64,000 nt of DNA from Tardiphaga robiniae (GTDB taxonomy: Bacteria > Pseudomonadota > Alphaproteobacteria > Rhizobiales > Xanthobacteraceae), in NCBI RefSeq assembly GCF_001618955.1, contig NZ_LVYV01000001.1:124001-188000 (forward strand), in the 5' to 3' direction. Below are positions 1 to 8,845 of this stretch, piece after piece. The position numbers were made by a program, and so were the translations under genes. How positions within the stretch are numbered: the first letter of the stretch is position 1; each line of letters starts with the position of its first letter. The notes below the pieces were generated by a model that saw nothing but the letters and a program-made list of their open reading frames with translations, did no database searches and was not told where the DNA came from.

Positions 1-41
1 AGAAGCGGTTTCTGGCAAGGTTTGAGGCGCTGCTGGCGTAA
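1..41 (+). CDS. C-terminal end of an unidentified gene (partial)
   Basis: The first 41 bases read as the tail of a protein ending RFLARFEALLA followed by TAA at 39-41. The frame is open from the window edge and the composition resembles a helical C-terminus. The gene starts outside the window, so no function can be given. The next gene begins 75 bases downstream, after a palindrome. Confidence 0.4.
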   Translation, partial: KRFLARFEALLA

Positions 42-50
42 TTTAAACTC

Positions 51-70
51 CGTCATGCCCGGGCATGACG
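51..70. repeat. Perfect 20-bp palindrome, short form of a dispersed repeat
   Basis: CGTCATGCCC is followed directly by its exact reverse complement. The outer bases match the two ends of the longer inverted repeat at 18178-18266, so this looks like a collapsed copy of that element. It lies between two plus-strand genes and could also act as a weak terminator, but it has no T-run. Confidence 0.7.
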
Positions 71-116
71 TGGAGAGAACGGAGCGTTATAACGACGCTC
101 AACAAAAGGTTCACCG

Positions 117-623
117 ATGATCCACGTCTGCTCGCTCGCCGATCTGCATCCCACCGTGAAGGACACGGCCGCGAGCCACGTGCTCACCATCATGGCCAAT
201 GTCGCCCAGGTGCAGCGGCCGCCGTCGATCAGCGAGGCCAATCATCTCAGGGTTCAGGTCGACGACATCACCGAGGCGATGGACGGCTTTGTCGCGCCCA
301 ACGAAGGCCACATCACGCAGGTGCTAGACTTCGTCCGCGGCTGGGATCGCGCCTCGCCGCTGGTGATCCATTGCTATGCCGGCATCTCGCGTTCCACCGC
401 CAGCGCCTTTGCCGCCGCCTGCTTGCTTAATCCAGACCGCGACGAGCGCGACATCGCGCTGCGAATCCGCGCGGCCTCGCCGATCGCCTCCCCCAACCGC
501 CTGCTCGTGACCCTCGCCGACAAGGCGCTCGGCCGCGGCGGCCGCATGGTCCGCGCGCTCGACGAGATGGGTCCCGGCAATCTGACCGTGATCGGCAAGC
601 CGTTCCGCCTCGATCTGGATTAA
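117..623 (+). CDS. Tyrosine phosphatase family protein
   Basis: This 168-residue cytoplasmic protein carries the protein-tyrosine-phosphatase loop HCYAGISRS, with the expected nucleophile Cys86 and phosphate-binding Arg92 (CX5R). This marks the cysteine-based dual-specificity/tyrosine phosphatase superfamily, which hydrolyses phosphate esters through a phospho-cysteine intermediate. The small size fits the single-domain bacterial branch. There is no signal peptide or membrane segment. The ATG at 117 follows an AAAAGG-type ribosome site. No operon partner is evident and the substrate cannot be predicted. Confidence 0.8.
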   Translation: MIHVCSLADLHPTVKDTAASHVLTIMANVAQVQRPPSISEANHLRVQVDDITEAMDGFVAPNEGHITQVLDFVRGWDRASPLVIHCYAGISRSTASAFAAACLLNPDRDERDIALRIRAASPIASPNRLLVTLADKALGRGGRMVRALDEMGPGNLTVIGKPFRLDLD

Positions 624-693
624 TTCCAGCAATTGCGCGCCAAATACACGCAGCGCGTGAACTAAAGTTCTCCACGACAACACATAGAGTTGC

Positions 694-722
694 CATGTCC
701 CCGGACGTCGTTCCGGGGCATG
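694..722. repeat. GC-rich imperfect palindrome
   Basis: CATGTCCCCGGA and TCCGGGGCATG form a hairpin around CGTCGT in the gap between the phosphatase and the DUF2339 gene. It resembles the palindromic dispersed repeats elsewhere in the window. There is no T-run, so repeat is a better call than terminator. Confidence 0.5.
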
Positions 723-760
723 ATTGGCGCGCGTCCTGCTCTCTGAGAGTTTGATAGTCG

Positions 761-3451
761 ATGTTCGATGATTTCGGTTTCGTCACGCTGGTGATTGCTA
801 TCGTTGCCTTCATCTTCGCGCGCAAGGCGCGCAATGAGGTGAAGGTGCTGCGCGCCCGACTCGACGCCTTCGAAGCGACACCGCATGTGGCTGCGACGAC
901 CGCCGCAGCAACACCGGACCTCACAGCGACCGCACCGGACATTGCATCCGCGCCTGCTCTCTCAGAGACATCGACCGAGGTAATCCGCGAGGCCGCACCC
1001 TCGATCCAGCCAGATGTCCCTGCTCACACTGCGCCCGAACCCGCCACGCCTGTGGAAGCCCCTGCGGCTGGCCCCGGCTTCGAGGAACGCATCGGCACGC
1101 GCTGGGTGGTCTGGGTCGGCGGCCTCACGCTGGCACTCGGCGGCTTCTTCATGGTCCGCTATTCCATTGAGGCTGGACTGCTCGGCCCGGAAGTGCGCGT
1201 GCTGCTCGGCGGGTTGTTCGCGCTGGCGCTACTTGGGGTCGGCGAGTTCGCGCGCCGCAAGGAAAGCCTCTCGGCAATCGCACCGCTGCCTATCGCCAAT
1301 ATTCCGGCGATCCTCACCGCCGCCGGCACGGCGGTGGCCTTTGCCACCGTCTACGCCGCCTATGCGCTATACGACTTCCTGGTCCCCGCCACGGCCTTCA
1401 TCCTGCTCGGCATCGTCGCCATGTGCACCATGGCCGCGGCATTGTTACACGGCCCGGCGCTCGCGGGCCTCGGCATCGCAGCCGCTTTCGTTACGCCGGT
1501 GCTAGTATCCTCCGGCAAGCCGGATTACTGGGCGCTGTATATCTATCTCGCCATCGTCATGGCGGCCGCCTTCAGTCTCGCGCGTATCCGGCTGTGGCGC
1601 TGGCTGGCGCTGACCACCATCACCTTCGCAACGCTATGGACCCTGCCAGGCCTCGACGCCGGCACGCCGTCCCTCGCGCCGCACGCCTTCCATGTGCTCG
1701 CAGGTTTCATCCTGGCCTCGCTACTGGTCGTCTGCGGCTTCCTGTATGGTCCGCCGGCCCAAGATGGCCGCATCGAAGGCATCTCATCGGGCGCACTCAG
1801 TGCGAGCCTGCTCAGCGCGACGCTGGTCGTACTTTCCAGTTTTCATGCTGACATCGCCATGGTGACCTTCGCTCTCATCGTCGCCGGCACGCTGTTCGTC
1901 GCGTGGTATGCCCAAGCGGCCACCGCGGCTGTTGCCGTGGCCGCAGGCTTCGTCGCCGTCGTATTTCTGGAACGGGCCATCCAGGGCAATCTCGACATGC
2001 TGGTGCTGCCCGGCGGGCCGCTGGCGGGGATCGGCGCCAGCCCGGTGGAAAGCTCGGTGTCGCTGCATCTCGCATCCGCCGCGCTCTTCGCCATCGGCTT
2101 CGGCGTACTCGGCTTCCTCGCCCAGGGCCGCTCCGTCAGTGCCGTCATTCCGGTGATCTGGTCGGGCGCCGCGGTGTTCACGCCGCTGGCGCTGTTGATC
2201 GCGCTCTATGCCCGCATCGCGCATCTCGATCGCTCGATTCCCTTCGCCATTCTCGCCGTCATCATCGGCGCCGTTTTTGCCGTGGCCACCGAACTGCTCG
2301 GCAAGCGCGAGCCACGTCCGGGCCTCGCAATCTCCACCGCGCTGTTCGCCACTGGGACGCTCGGCGCGCTGGCACTGGGGCTGACCTTTGCACTGGAAAA
2401 AGGCTGGCTCACCATCGCGCTATCGCTGATGGCACTCGGCACCGCCTGGATCTCCATGCAGCGGCCGATCCCGTTCCTGCGCTGGCTCGCAGCCATCCTC
2501 GCCGGCATCGTCGTCGCCCGCATGGGCTGGGAACCCCGCGTGGTCGGCGATCTCGTCGGCACCACGCCGATTTTCAACTGGCTGCTGTGGGGCTATGGCG
2601 TGCCGGCAGCCTCGTTCTGGGCTGCCAGCATCCTGATGCGCCGACGCGGCGATGACGCGCCGCTGCGCATGGTGGAATCCGCTGCCATCCTGTTTACGGT
2701 ACTGCTGGCCTTCATGGAGATCCGCCACTTCGTGAATGGCGGCAATGTCTATCGCTCGTCGTCGGATCTCACCGAAGTCGCGCTGCAGGTCTGCGTCGCG
2801 CTGGCCATGGCGATCGGGCTAGAGCGCCTGTGGGAGCGGAGCCGCAGCATCGTGCACAGCGTCAGTGCCGGGCTGCTGACATTGTTCGCCGGCATCGCAA
2901 GCTTCGGAGGATTGCTGTTCCTCACCAATCCCGGCATCTGGCACATCGATGTGGGTGGGATGGTCATCAACCTGCTGCTGCTCGGCTATGCCCTGCCCGC
3001 AGTGCTCGCTTTGCTGCTGTCCTACGCCGTCGCCGGCCGTCGCAAGCCGGCCTATGGCAACACCATCGCCGGTGGTGCGCTGGTGCTAGCCCTGATGTAT
3101 GTGACACTGGAAATCCGCCGCATCTATCACGGTCCGATCTTCTACAACGCTTCAATCACCGACGCCGAGCAATATACGCTGTCGATCGCGTGGCTCGGCT
3201 TTGGCGTCGTGCTGCTCGGCATCGGCATCCTGTTCAACTCGCAGCGCGCACGCCTCGCCTCTGCCGTGGTGATTGCACTGACGATCCTCAAAGCGTTCCT
3301 GGTCGACATGTCGTCGCTCACCGGCGTCTATCGTGCGCTGTCCTTCATGTGCCTCGGCCTCGTGCTGGTGGCCATTGGCTGGCTGTATCAGCGCATCCTG
3401 TTCTCGAGACGCGCACAGCCACTCGCGGCGGCCCCTGCAGCAGAAAGCTGA
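761..3451 (+). CDS. DUF2339 domain multi-spanning membrane protein
   Basis: An 896-residue integral membrane protein. A first hydrophobic helix (about residues 6-20) leads into a charged, probably coiled stretch and an Ala/Pro/Thr-rich linker (about 45-105). The conserved DUF2339 entry motif FEERIGTRWVVWVGG then opens a long run of more than 20 predicted transmembrane segments reaching the C-terminus. The family's function is unknown. The length is typical of the family and no catalytic motif is visible. The gene stands alone; a strong palindrome follows its stop. Confidence 0.85.
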   Translation: MFDDFGFVTLVIAIVAFIFARKARNEVKVLRARLDAFEATPHVAATTAAATPDLTATAPDIASAPALSETSTEVIREAAPSIQPDVPAHTAPEPATPVEAPAAGPGFEERIGTRWVVWVGGLTLALGGFFMVRYSIEAGLLGPEVRVLLGGLFALALLGVGEFARRKESLSAIAPLPIANIPAILTAAGTAVAFATVYAAYALYDFLVPATAFILLGIVAMCTMAAALLHGPALAGLGIAAAFVTPVLVSSGKPDYWALYIYLAIVMAAAFSLARIRLWRWLALTTITFATLWTLPGLDAGTPSLAPHAFHVLAGFILASLLVVCGFLYGPPAQDGRIEGISSGALSASLLSATLVVLSSFHADIAMVTFALIVAGTLFVAWYAQAATAAVAVAAGFVAVVFLERAIQGNLDMLVLPGGPLAGIGASPVESSVSLHLASAALFAIGFGVLGFLAQGRSVSAVIPVIWSGAAVFTPLALLIALYARIAHLDRSIPFAILAVIIGAVFAVATELLGKREPRPGLAISTALFATGTLGALALGLTFALEKGWLTIALSLMALGTAWISMQRPIPFLRWLAAILAGIVVARMGWEPRVVGDLVGTTPIFNWLLWGYGVPAASFWAASILMRRRGDDAPLRMVESAAILFTVLLAFMEIRHFVNGGNVYRSSSDLTEVALQVCVALAMAIGLERLWERSRSIVHSVSAGLLTLFAGIASFGGLLFLTNPGIWHIDVGGMVINLLLLGYALPAVLALLLSYAVAGRRKPAYGNTIAGGALVLALMYVTLEIRRIYHGPIFYNASITDAEQYTLSIAWLGFGVVLLGIGILFNSQRARLASAVVIALTILKAFLVDMSSLTGVYRALSFMCLGLVLVAIGWLYQRILFSRRAQPLAAAPAAES

Positions 3452-3509
3452 CGCCTCTCCAGCGCAATTCCCACTTGCGCATTCCCTGTGATCGTTAATG
3501 ATACCGATC

Positions 3510-3544
3510 GCGGCGATCCCCGGCCTTAGGCCGGGGATCGCCGC
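3510..3544. terminator. Perfect 16-bp inverted repeat after the DUF2339 gene
   Basis: GCGGCGATCCCCGGCC (3510-3525), loop TTA, then the exact complement (3529-3544). It is placed as a terminator between the DUF2339 gene and the monooxygenase. Only ATAAAA follows, not a T-run, so it may instead be a palindromic repeat or need Rho. Confidence 0.5.
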
Positions 3545-3594
3545 ATAAAAGCATCCGCGCACCAAGCGCGAGAGCCAAAAAAGATCGGGAGCCC

Positions 3595-5103
3595 ATGAAC
3601 GTCCAGGGAAAGATCGCCACAGATCCATCCGTCGAAAGCGCCGCCGAGCATGTCGATGTCATCGTCGTCGGCGCTGGCATCTCCGGCATCGGCGCCGCCT
3701 ATCATCTGACGAAGCAAAATCCAGATACGCGTTTTCTGATTTTGGAAACTCAGGATAGTTTTGGCGGCACCTGGCACACCCATCGCTATCCCGGCATCCG
3801 CTCCGACAGTGACCTGCACACCTTCGGCTATCGCTTCAAGCCATGGACCTCGGCGCCCATCGCCACCGCGGCAGAGATACTGCGCTATATGGGCGACGTC
3901 ATCACGGAGAACGGCCTCGACGCGCATATCCGCTATCGGCACAAGATCCTCTCCGCCAACTGGTCGAATGACGACAAGCTCTGGACGCTGACTGTCGTCC
4001 GCCACGACACCGGCGAAACGCTGCTCTTCACCACGCGTTTTCTCTGGATGTGCCAAGGCTATTACAACCACAGTCAGGGCTACACGCCGCAATGGCCGGG
4101 CATGAACCGGTTCAAGGGCCGCATGGTACATCCACAGACCTGGCCGGAGGATCTCGACGTCACCGGCAAGAAAGTCGTGGTGATCGGCTCTGGCGCCACA
4201 GCGGCGACTCTGGTGCCGGCCATCGCCGACAAATGCGCCGAAGTCACCATGCTGCAGCGCTCGCCGACCTTCTTCATCACCGGCCGCAATGCCAACGCTC
4301 TGGCTGAGACGCTGCGCGAGCTGGATGTCGACGAAGAATGGGTCCACGAGATCGTCCGCCGCAAGATCCTGTTCGATCAGCAGGCCTTTACCAAGCGGAC
4401 TAACAGTGAACCGGAGGTGGTGAAAGAGGAACTGCTCAAGGGAGTACAGACCTATCTCGGCAAGGACTACGACATCGCCACACATTTCACGCCGCGCTAC
4501 CGGCCATGGCGGCAGCGTATCGCCTTCATTCCCGATGGCGACCTGTTCCAGAGCATCAAGGCCGGCAAGGCGAGTGTCGTCACCGATGAGATCGAGACCT
4601 TCACCGAACACGGCATCACGCTGAAATCAGGCAAGACGATCGACGCCGACGTCGTCGTCACCGCCACTGGCTTCAATCTCAACATGCTCGGCGATATCAC
4701 CTTCTCCATCAATGACGCACCGCTGAATTTCTCGGATACCGTGACTTATCGCGGCATGATGTTCACCGGTGTGCCGAACATGGTGTGGATCTTCGGCTAC
4801 CTGCGCGCCAGCTGGACATTGCGTGTCGACCTCGTCGCCGACTTCGTCTGCGGGTTGCTGAAACACATGGAGGAGACCGGCACAACCGTGGTGACGCCGA
4901 TGCTGCGGCCGGAAGACAGCGACATGCCGCTGCTGCCCTGGATCGATCCCGAAGACTTCAACCCGGGCTATATCATGCGCGGGATGCACCTGTTGCCGAA
5001 GCGCGGCGACAAGCAGGAGTGGCAGCACAACCAGGACTACTGGAGCGACAAGAACCTGTTTCCGGCCATCGACTATGACGATCCGATCTTCAGATACGCG
5101 TAA
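3595..5103 (+). CDS. Flavin-dependent (Baeyer-Villiger-type) monooxygenase
   Basis: A 502-residue class B flavoprotein. It has an N-terminal FAD Rossmann motif GAGISG (26-31), the conserved GGTWHTHRYPGIRSDS segment (about 57-72), the Baeyer-Villiger fingerprint FKGRMVHPQTWP (173-184), a second nucleotide-binding motif GSGATA (about 198-203) for NADPH, and an ATG motif (VVTATGFN) near residue 358. Members insert oxygen next to a carbonyl, or oxidise N or S, using NAD(P)H and O2. The exact substrate is unknown. The start follows a GGGAGCCC ribosome site. The next gene encodes a thiamine enzyme on the same strand 184 bases away; a shared pathway is possible but not shown. Confidence 0.85.
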   Translation: MNVQGKIATDPSVESAAEHVDVIVVGAGISGIGAAYHLTKQNPDTRFLILETQDSFGGTWHTHRYPGIRSDSDLHTFGYRFKPWTSAPIATAAEILRYMGDVITENGLDAHIRYRHKILSANWSNDDKLWTLTVVRHDTGETLLFTTRFLWMCQGYYNHSQGYTPQWPGMNRFKGRMVHPQTWPEDLDVTGKKVVVIGSGATAATLVPAIADKCAEVTMLQRSPTFFITGRNANALAETLRELDVDEEWVHEIVRRKILFDQQAFTKRTNSEPEVVKEELLKGVQTYLGKDYDIATHFTPRYRPWRQRIAFIPDGDLFQSIKAGKASVVTDEIETFTEHGITLKSGKTIDADVVVTATGFNLNMLGDITFSINDAPLNFSDTVTYRGMMFTGVPNMVWIFGYLRASWTLRVDLVADFVCGLLKHMEETGTTVVTPMLRPEDSDMPLLPWIDPEDFNPGYIMRGMHLLPKRGDKQEWQHNQDYWSDKNLFPAIDYDDPIFRYA

Positions 5104-5287
5104 CAAACGTCCAACACATCGCGCATTTGTCCAAGCATTGCGCAAACTTAATTGACCATCATGAAACCGTTTCGCGGTTCAGTTATTGCCGCAATGCGGT
5201 CGATCGGTTCCCATGCCGGGATCGCCGAACACATTGCCGTCGTGCCCGCTTCACGGCGGAGAACCATTTCAGGAAATTGGAGCCCCC

Positions 5288-6979
5288 ATGTCGAAAACTG
5301 TCGCGGATGAGATTGTCCATGTGCTTGAGACGATTGGCGTACAGCAAATTTTCGGCCTGATCGCCGACTCGCTTAATCCTTTGGCGGACTCAGTCCGGCG
5401 CAGCAAGATCGAATGGGTCGGGGTACGGCACGAGGAAGGCGCGGCGCTGGCCGCCGCAGGCCAGGCCAAGCTCACCGGCAAGCTCGGCGTCTGCGCTGGC
5501 TCCACAGGGCCCGGCAGCACGCATCTCGTCGCCGGCCTCTATGAGGCTGCGCGCGATCATGCCCCGGTGCTGGCGCTCTCTGGTGAAATGGCGCGAGCAG
5601 CAAAAGGCGTCGACTTTTTCCAGACCACCGAGCCGGACCTGCTGTTTCGCGACGTCACACTCTACACCCAGACCATCACCACCGCCGCGCAGGCGCCCGG
5701 CGTTATCCATCAGGCCATCTCCACCGCCTATGCAGGGCCTGGCGTCGCGCATCTGACGTTGCCTGTCGACGTGCTGTCGTCGAAAGCCGAAGGGGCGACA
5801 GCGAGTCTTGCCACGCTGGTGCCGCGCGGCGAGATCCTGCCGAATGATGCCGCCATACAGGAAGCCGCCCGCCGCATCGACGAGGCCGGCAGCGTAGTCA
5901 TCATGTGCGGCCATGGCGCCATCGGCACGGCCGAATTGCTGCGTGCGCTCAGCGACAAGCTGAAGGCGCCACTGGTGCATTCGGTGCGCGGCAAGGAGAT
6001 CATGGCGTTCGATGACGTCAGATGGATGGGCGGTCTCGGCATGATCGGCACCAAGGCCGTCTACAATGCCGTGCATGATTGCGACCTGCTGGTGATGGTC
6101 GGGACTGACTATCCCTATTCGAATTTCCTGCCGAAGAAGGGCAACGTGATCCAGATCGACGTGCGCGCCGAAGCACTGGGACGGCGCACGCCGACATCGC
6201 TCGGCGTGATCGGCTCGACGCGGCCAGCGCTGAAGATGCTGCTGGACAAGGTGCAGACCAAGACCGACGGCCAGTTCTTCGAGACGACCAGTCACGCCCG
6301 CAAGAGGTGGGATGAGATGCTCGACAAGCAGGCCGATCCCGCGCGCAGCAAGGACAAGATCCACCCGCAGGCCGTCGCGCGCATCGCCAGCGATCTGGCA
6401 CGGCCCGATGCAATCTTCGTGTTCGACACCGGATTGAACACGCTGTGGTCGGCAAACTGGATCCGCCAGAACGGCACCCAGCGCATCATCGGCTCGTTCA
6501 ACAATGCCGCGGTCGGCACCTCCGTCGGCCAGGGCAACGGCGTGCAGATCCTCGATCGCAGCAAGCAGGTGATCGTGCTCACCGGCGACGGCGGCTTCAA
6601 CATGCTGATGGGCGAATTCATGACGGCTGTGCAGCACAAGCTGCCCATCAAGGTCATCGTCTATAACAACTCCGCCCTCGGCCTGATCACGCTGGAAGCC
6701 GAAAGCATCGGCCTGGCGCCCTTCCGCGAAGCCATCGAATTCCCCAATCCCGATTTCGCCGCACTGGCACGCGCCTGCGGCGCGCAGGGCTTTACGGCCA
6801 AGCAGCCGGGTGATCTGAAGAAGGCCATCGCCGACGCGCTGGCCTGTGACGGACCCGCCATCGTCGATTGCGTGGTCGCTGCCGACGAGCTCCCGAACCT
6901 GCCGCATGTGGACGCCGCCATGGTCGGCAATTACGCGCTGGCGAAGATCAAGGAAGCAGTGATGGCCGTAACGGGCTAA
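5288..6979 (+). CDS. Thiamine pyrophosphate enzyme, PoxB-like pyruvate dehydrogenase (quinone)/pyruvate oxidase
   Basis: A 563-residue protein closely resembling E. coli PoxB in its N-terminal third (RHEE at 47-50 with the cofactor-activating Glu, CAGSTGPG). It has the central FAD/nucleotide domain and the C-terminal thiamine-diphosphate/Mg motif GDGG (433-436) ending in YNNSALG. PoxB decarboxylates pyruvate to acetate and passes electrons to quinone at the membrane. The short amphipathic C-terminal lipid-binding peptide of E. coli PoxB is not obvious here. I chose the ATG at 5288, preceded by GGAGCCCC, over an upstream in-frame ATG at 5186, because family homology begins with the residues MSKTVADEI. 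Another decarboxylating member of the family remains possible. Confidence 0.75.
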   Translation: MSKTVADEIVHVLETIGVQQIFGLIADSLNPLADSVRRSKIEWVGVRHEEGAALAAAGQAKLTGKLGVCAGSTGPGSTHLVAGLYEAARDHAPVLALSGEMARAAKGVDFFQTTEPDLLFRDVTLYTQTITTAAQAPGVIHQAISTAYAGPGVAHLTLPVDVLSSKAEGATASLATLVPRGEILPNDAAIQEAARRIDEAGSVVIMCGHGAIGTAELLRALSDKLKAPLVHSVRGKEIMAFDDVRWMGGLGMIGTKAVYNAVHDCDLLVMVGTDYPYSNFLPKKGNVIQIDVRAEALGRRTPTSLGVIGSTRPALKMLLDKVQTKTDGQFFETTSHARKRWDEMLDKQADPARSKDKIHPQAVARIASDLARPDAIFVFDTGLNTLWSANWIRQNGTQRIIGSFNNAAVGTSVGQGNGVQILDRSKQVIVLTGDGGFNMLMGEFMTAVQHKLPIKVIVYNNSALGLITLEAESIGLAPFREAIEFPNPDFAALARACGAQGFTAKQPGDLKKAIADALACDGPAIVDCVVAADELPNLPHVDAAMVGNYALAKIKEAVMAVTG

Positions 6980-7069
6980 CGCAAAGTGTTCGCCAAAAAT
7001 ACACTTCGCCACACCTGCTCAATTTATCGCCGAGAATAAATCCAGCCTGCCCAAAGCCGGGGCAGAACA

Positions 7070-7116
7070 CTTCAAGCCTCAAGCTATCCGCAGAAAACCT
7101 GCGCGATTGCTTGAAG
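7070..7116. promoter_or_regulatory. Inverted repeat upstream of the sigma-54 promoter
   Basis: CTTCAAGC (7070-7077) and GCTTGAAG (7109-7116) are exact complements separated by 31 bases. They lie 18-64 bases upstream of the -24 element at 7134. This could be a binding site for an enhancer-binding activator or the terminator stem of the preceding gene; neither can be decided by eye. Confidence 0.35.
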
Positions 7117-7133
7117 CTTTTTCGCGCCCAAGA

Positions 7134-7149
7134 TGGCACGCAGCTTGCG
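7134..7149 (+). promoter_or_regulatory. Sigma-54 (-24/-12) promoter of the ABC importer-amidase operon
   Basis: TGGCACGCAGCTTGCG matches the sigma-54 consensus almost perfectly, with GG at 7135-7136, exactly ten bases, then GC at 7147-7148. The predicted start of transcription near 7160 leaves a 17-base leader containing AGGAAA and then the ATG at 7177. Such promoters need an ATP-dependent activator such as NtrC, which suggests nitrogen control of the transporter and amidase. Confidence 0.75.
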
Positions 7150-7176
7150 TATGTGCGGTACCCAGGAAACCGCATC

Positions 7177-7959
7177 ATGCCGCCGAAACAAATTCAGCTC
7201 ACCGTCCAGAACATCAGCAAGTCGTTTGCCGGCAAGGGCGGCGACGTCAATGTGCTCGACGACCTCTCCTTCACCATCAACGAGCGCGATTTCGTCAGCA
7301 TTATTGGCCCCAGCGGCTGCGGTAAGACAACCATCTTCAACATCATCGCCGGCCTGCTGGAGCCCGATGGCGGCACTATTACCTATCGCGGCAAGGAAAT
7401 CGAAAGCCTGCGCGGCCGCGTCGGCTACATGATGCAGAAAGACCTGCTGTTTCCGTGGCGCACAGTGATGGGCAATGTGCTGCTCGGGCTGGAGACTCGC
7501 GGCGTCGACCAGAAGGAGGCCGAGGAGAAGGCGCGCGAGTATCTCAAGCAGTTCGGCCTCGCCGGCTTCGAGAACGCCTATCCCAAGACCCTGTCCGGCG
7601 GCATGCGCCAGCGCGTGGCGCTGATCCGTACGCTGATCATGGACCCCGACATCCTGCTGCTCGACGAGCCGTTCTCGGCGCTCGACTACCAGACGCGGCT
7701 CTATCTCGAAGGCGTGCTGAAAGACGCCGTCCAGACCTATAACAAGACCGTCATCCTCGTGACTCACGACATCGACGAGGCCGTCGCACTGTCGAAGCGC
7801 GTCGTGGTGCTCTCCGGCCGCCCGGCACGGGTGAAGGTCGTGCACGAGATCGATATCGAGGCAACGTCGCCCATCACCGCGCGCAACGACGTGAAATTCT
7901 CGACCTATTTCAAGACGCTTTGCGCCGAACTCGATATCCAGACGGAGACAACATCATGA
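7177..7959 (+). CDS. ABC transporter ATP-binding protein, nitrate/sulfonate/taurine (NitT/TauT) family
   Basis: A 260-residue ATPase with Walker A GPSGCGKTT (44-52), signature LSGGM (139-143), Walker B LLLDEP (160-165) followed by FSALD, and the switch histidine in LVTHDIDEA. It powers the importer formed with the next two genes. The start at 7177 is supported by AGGAAA nine bases upstream and by the sigma-54 promoter just before it; an in-frame upstream ATG at 6868 would overlap the previous gene. The stop overlaps the permease start (ATGA), so the two are translationally coupled. Confidence 0.9.
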   Translation: MPPKQIQLTVQNISKSFAGKGGDVNVLDDLSFTINERDFVSIIGPSGCGKTTIFNIIAGLLEPDGGTITYRGKEIESLRGRVGYMMQKDLLFPWRTVMGNVLLGLETRGVDQKEAEEKAREYLKQFGLAGFENAYPKTLSGGMRQRVALIRTLIMDPDILLLDEPFSALDYQTRLYLEGVLKDAVQTYNKTVILVTHDIDEAVALSKRVVVLSGRPARVKVVHEIDIEATSPITARNDVKFSTYFKTLCAELDIQTETTS

Positions 7960-8813
7960 GCCTCGTGATGTCCGGTACGTCCGCGCGCAAAAAAGCCGTT
8001 CCGCGCAAGTCCCGCAAGAAGCGCTCCACCTTCGATACCACGCTCGGCCGCGCGGTGTTGCAACTGCTCGGCGTCGCGATCTTCTTCGCGCTGTGGGAAG
8101 CCGGCGTGCATGCCGGTTATATCTCCGCCTTCCTGATGGGATCGCCCTCCGGCATCTTCGCCACGTTCTACAAACTGATCCTGAGCGGCGAACTGCTGTC
8201 GGATTCCTGGTACACGCTGTTCGAGGCCATTCTGGGCTTCATCATCGGCACCATCTTCGGATCGCTGTTCGGCCTGGCGCTATGGTACTCGGTGTTCGTC
8301 GCCAAACTGGTCGAGCCCTTCATCGTCGCCATCAATTCCGTGCCGAAGATCGCGCTCGCGCCCATCGTGGTGCTGTGGTTCGGCACCGGCCTGATCTCAA
8401 AGGTCGCACTCGCCGTTTCACTCACTGCACTGGTAGCGCTGATCGCCGCTTATCAGGCGGCCAAGGATGCCGACGTCGATCTGCAGTCGCTGATGATCTC
8501 CATGGGCGCCGACAAGCACCAGGTGTTCTGGAAGGCTGTAGTGCCATCCACACTGCCGTCGATCATCGCCACCTTCCGCATCAATATCGGTTTCGGCCTG
8601 GTCGGCGCCGTGGTCGGCGAATTCATCTCGTCGCAGCGCGGCCTCGGCCACATGATCTTCCTCGCCTCCAGCCTGTACGACCTCAACTCGGTCTGGGTCG
8701 GGCTGTTCACGCTGATGATCCTCGGCTTCGTGCTCTATTACGTCATCGACATCATCGAGCGTACCTCGCTGCCATGGAAGCAGGCGACCACCTCGCATCA
8801 GGTCCAGGTTTAA
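7956..8813 (+). CDS. ABC transporter permease, NitT/TauT family
   Basis: A 285-residue inner-membrane protein with a Lys/Arg-rich cytoplasmic N-terminus and about six hydrophobic helices. The coupling-helix region follows the EAA pattern around AAKDADVDLQSLMISMGA. It forms the channel of the importer. The start ATG at 7956 overlaps the ATPase stop and follows GGAGACAAC. The binding-protein gene follows 32 bases later, completing a three-gene importer. Confidence 0.88.
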   Translation: MSLVMSGTSARKKAVPRKSRKKRSTFDTTLGRAVLQLLGVAIFFALWEAGVHAGYISAFLMGSPSGIFATFYKLILSGELLSDSWYTLFEAILGFIIGTIFGSLFGLALWYSVFVAKLVEPFIVAINSVPKIALAPIVVLWFGTGLISKVALAVSLTALVALIAAYQAAKDADVDLQSLMISMGADKHQVFWKAVVPSTLPSIIATFRINIGFGLVGAVVGEFISSQRGLGHMIFLASSLYDLNSVWVGLFTLMILGFVLYYVIDIIERTSLPWKQATTSHQVQV

Positions 8814-8845
8814 TCCCTCCCTTTCCACCATAACGGAGACGTTCT

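Noticed and set aside
3526-4611. 361-codon open frame antisense to the monooxygenase
   Set aside because: Overlaps a gene with clear FAD and Baeyer-Villiger motifs; no motif of its own.
5174-5189. Sigma-54 promoter before the PoxB-like gene
   Set aside because: GG-N10-GC spacing occurs by chance, but the -24 element lacks the CAC of GGCAC.
5390-7012. 540-codon open frame antisense to the PoxB-like gene
   Set aside because: Shadow of the real gene, with His/Arg/Gly-rich composition typical of reverse frames in high-GC DNA.
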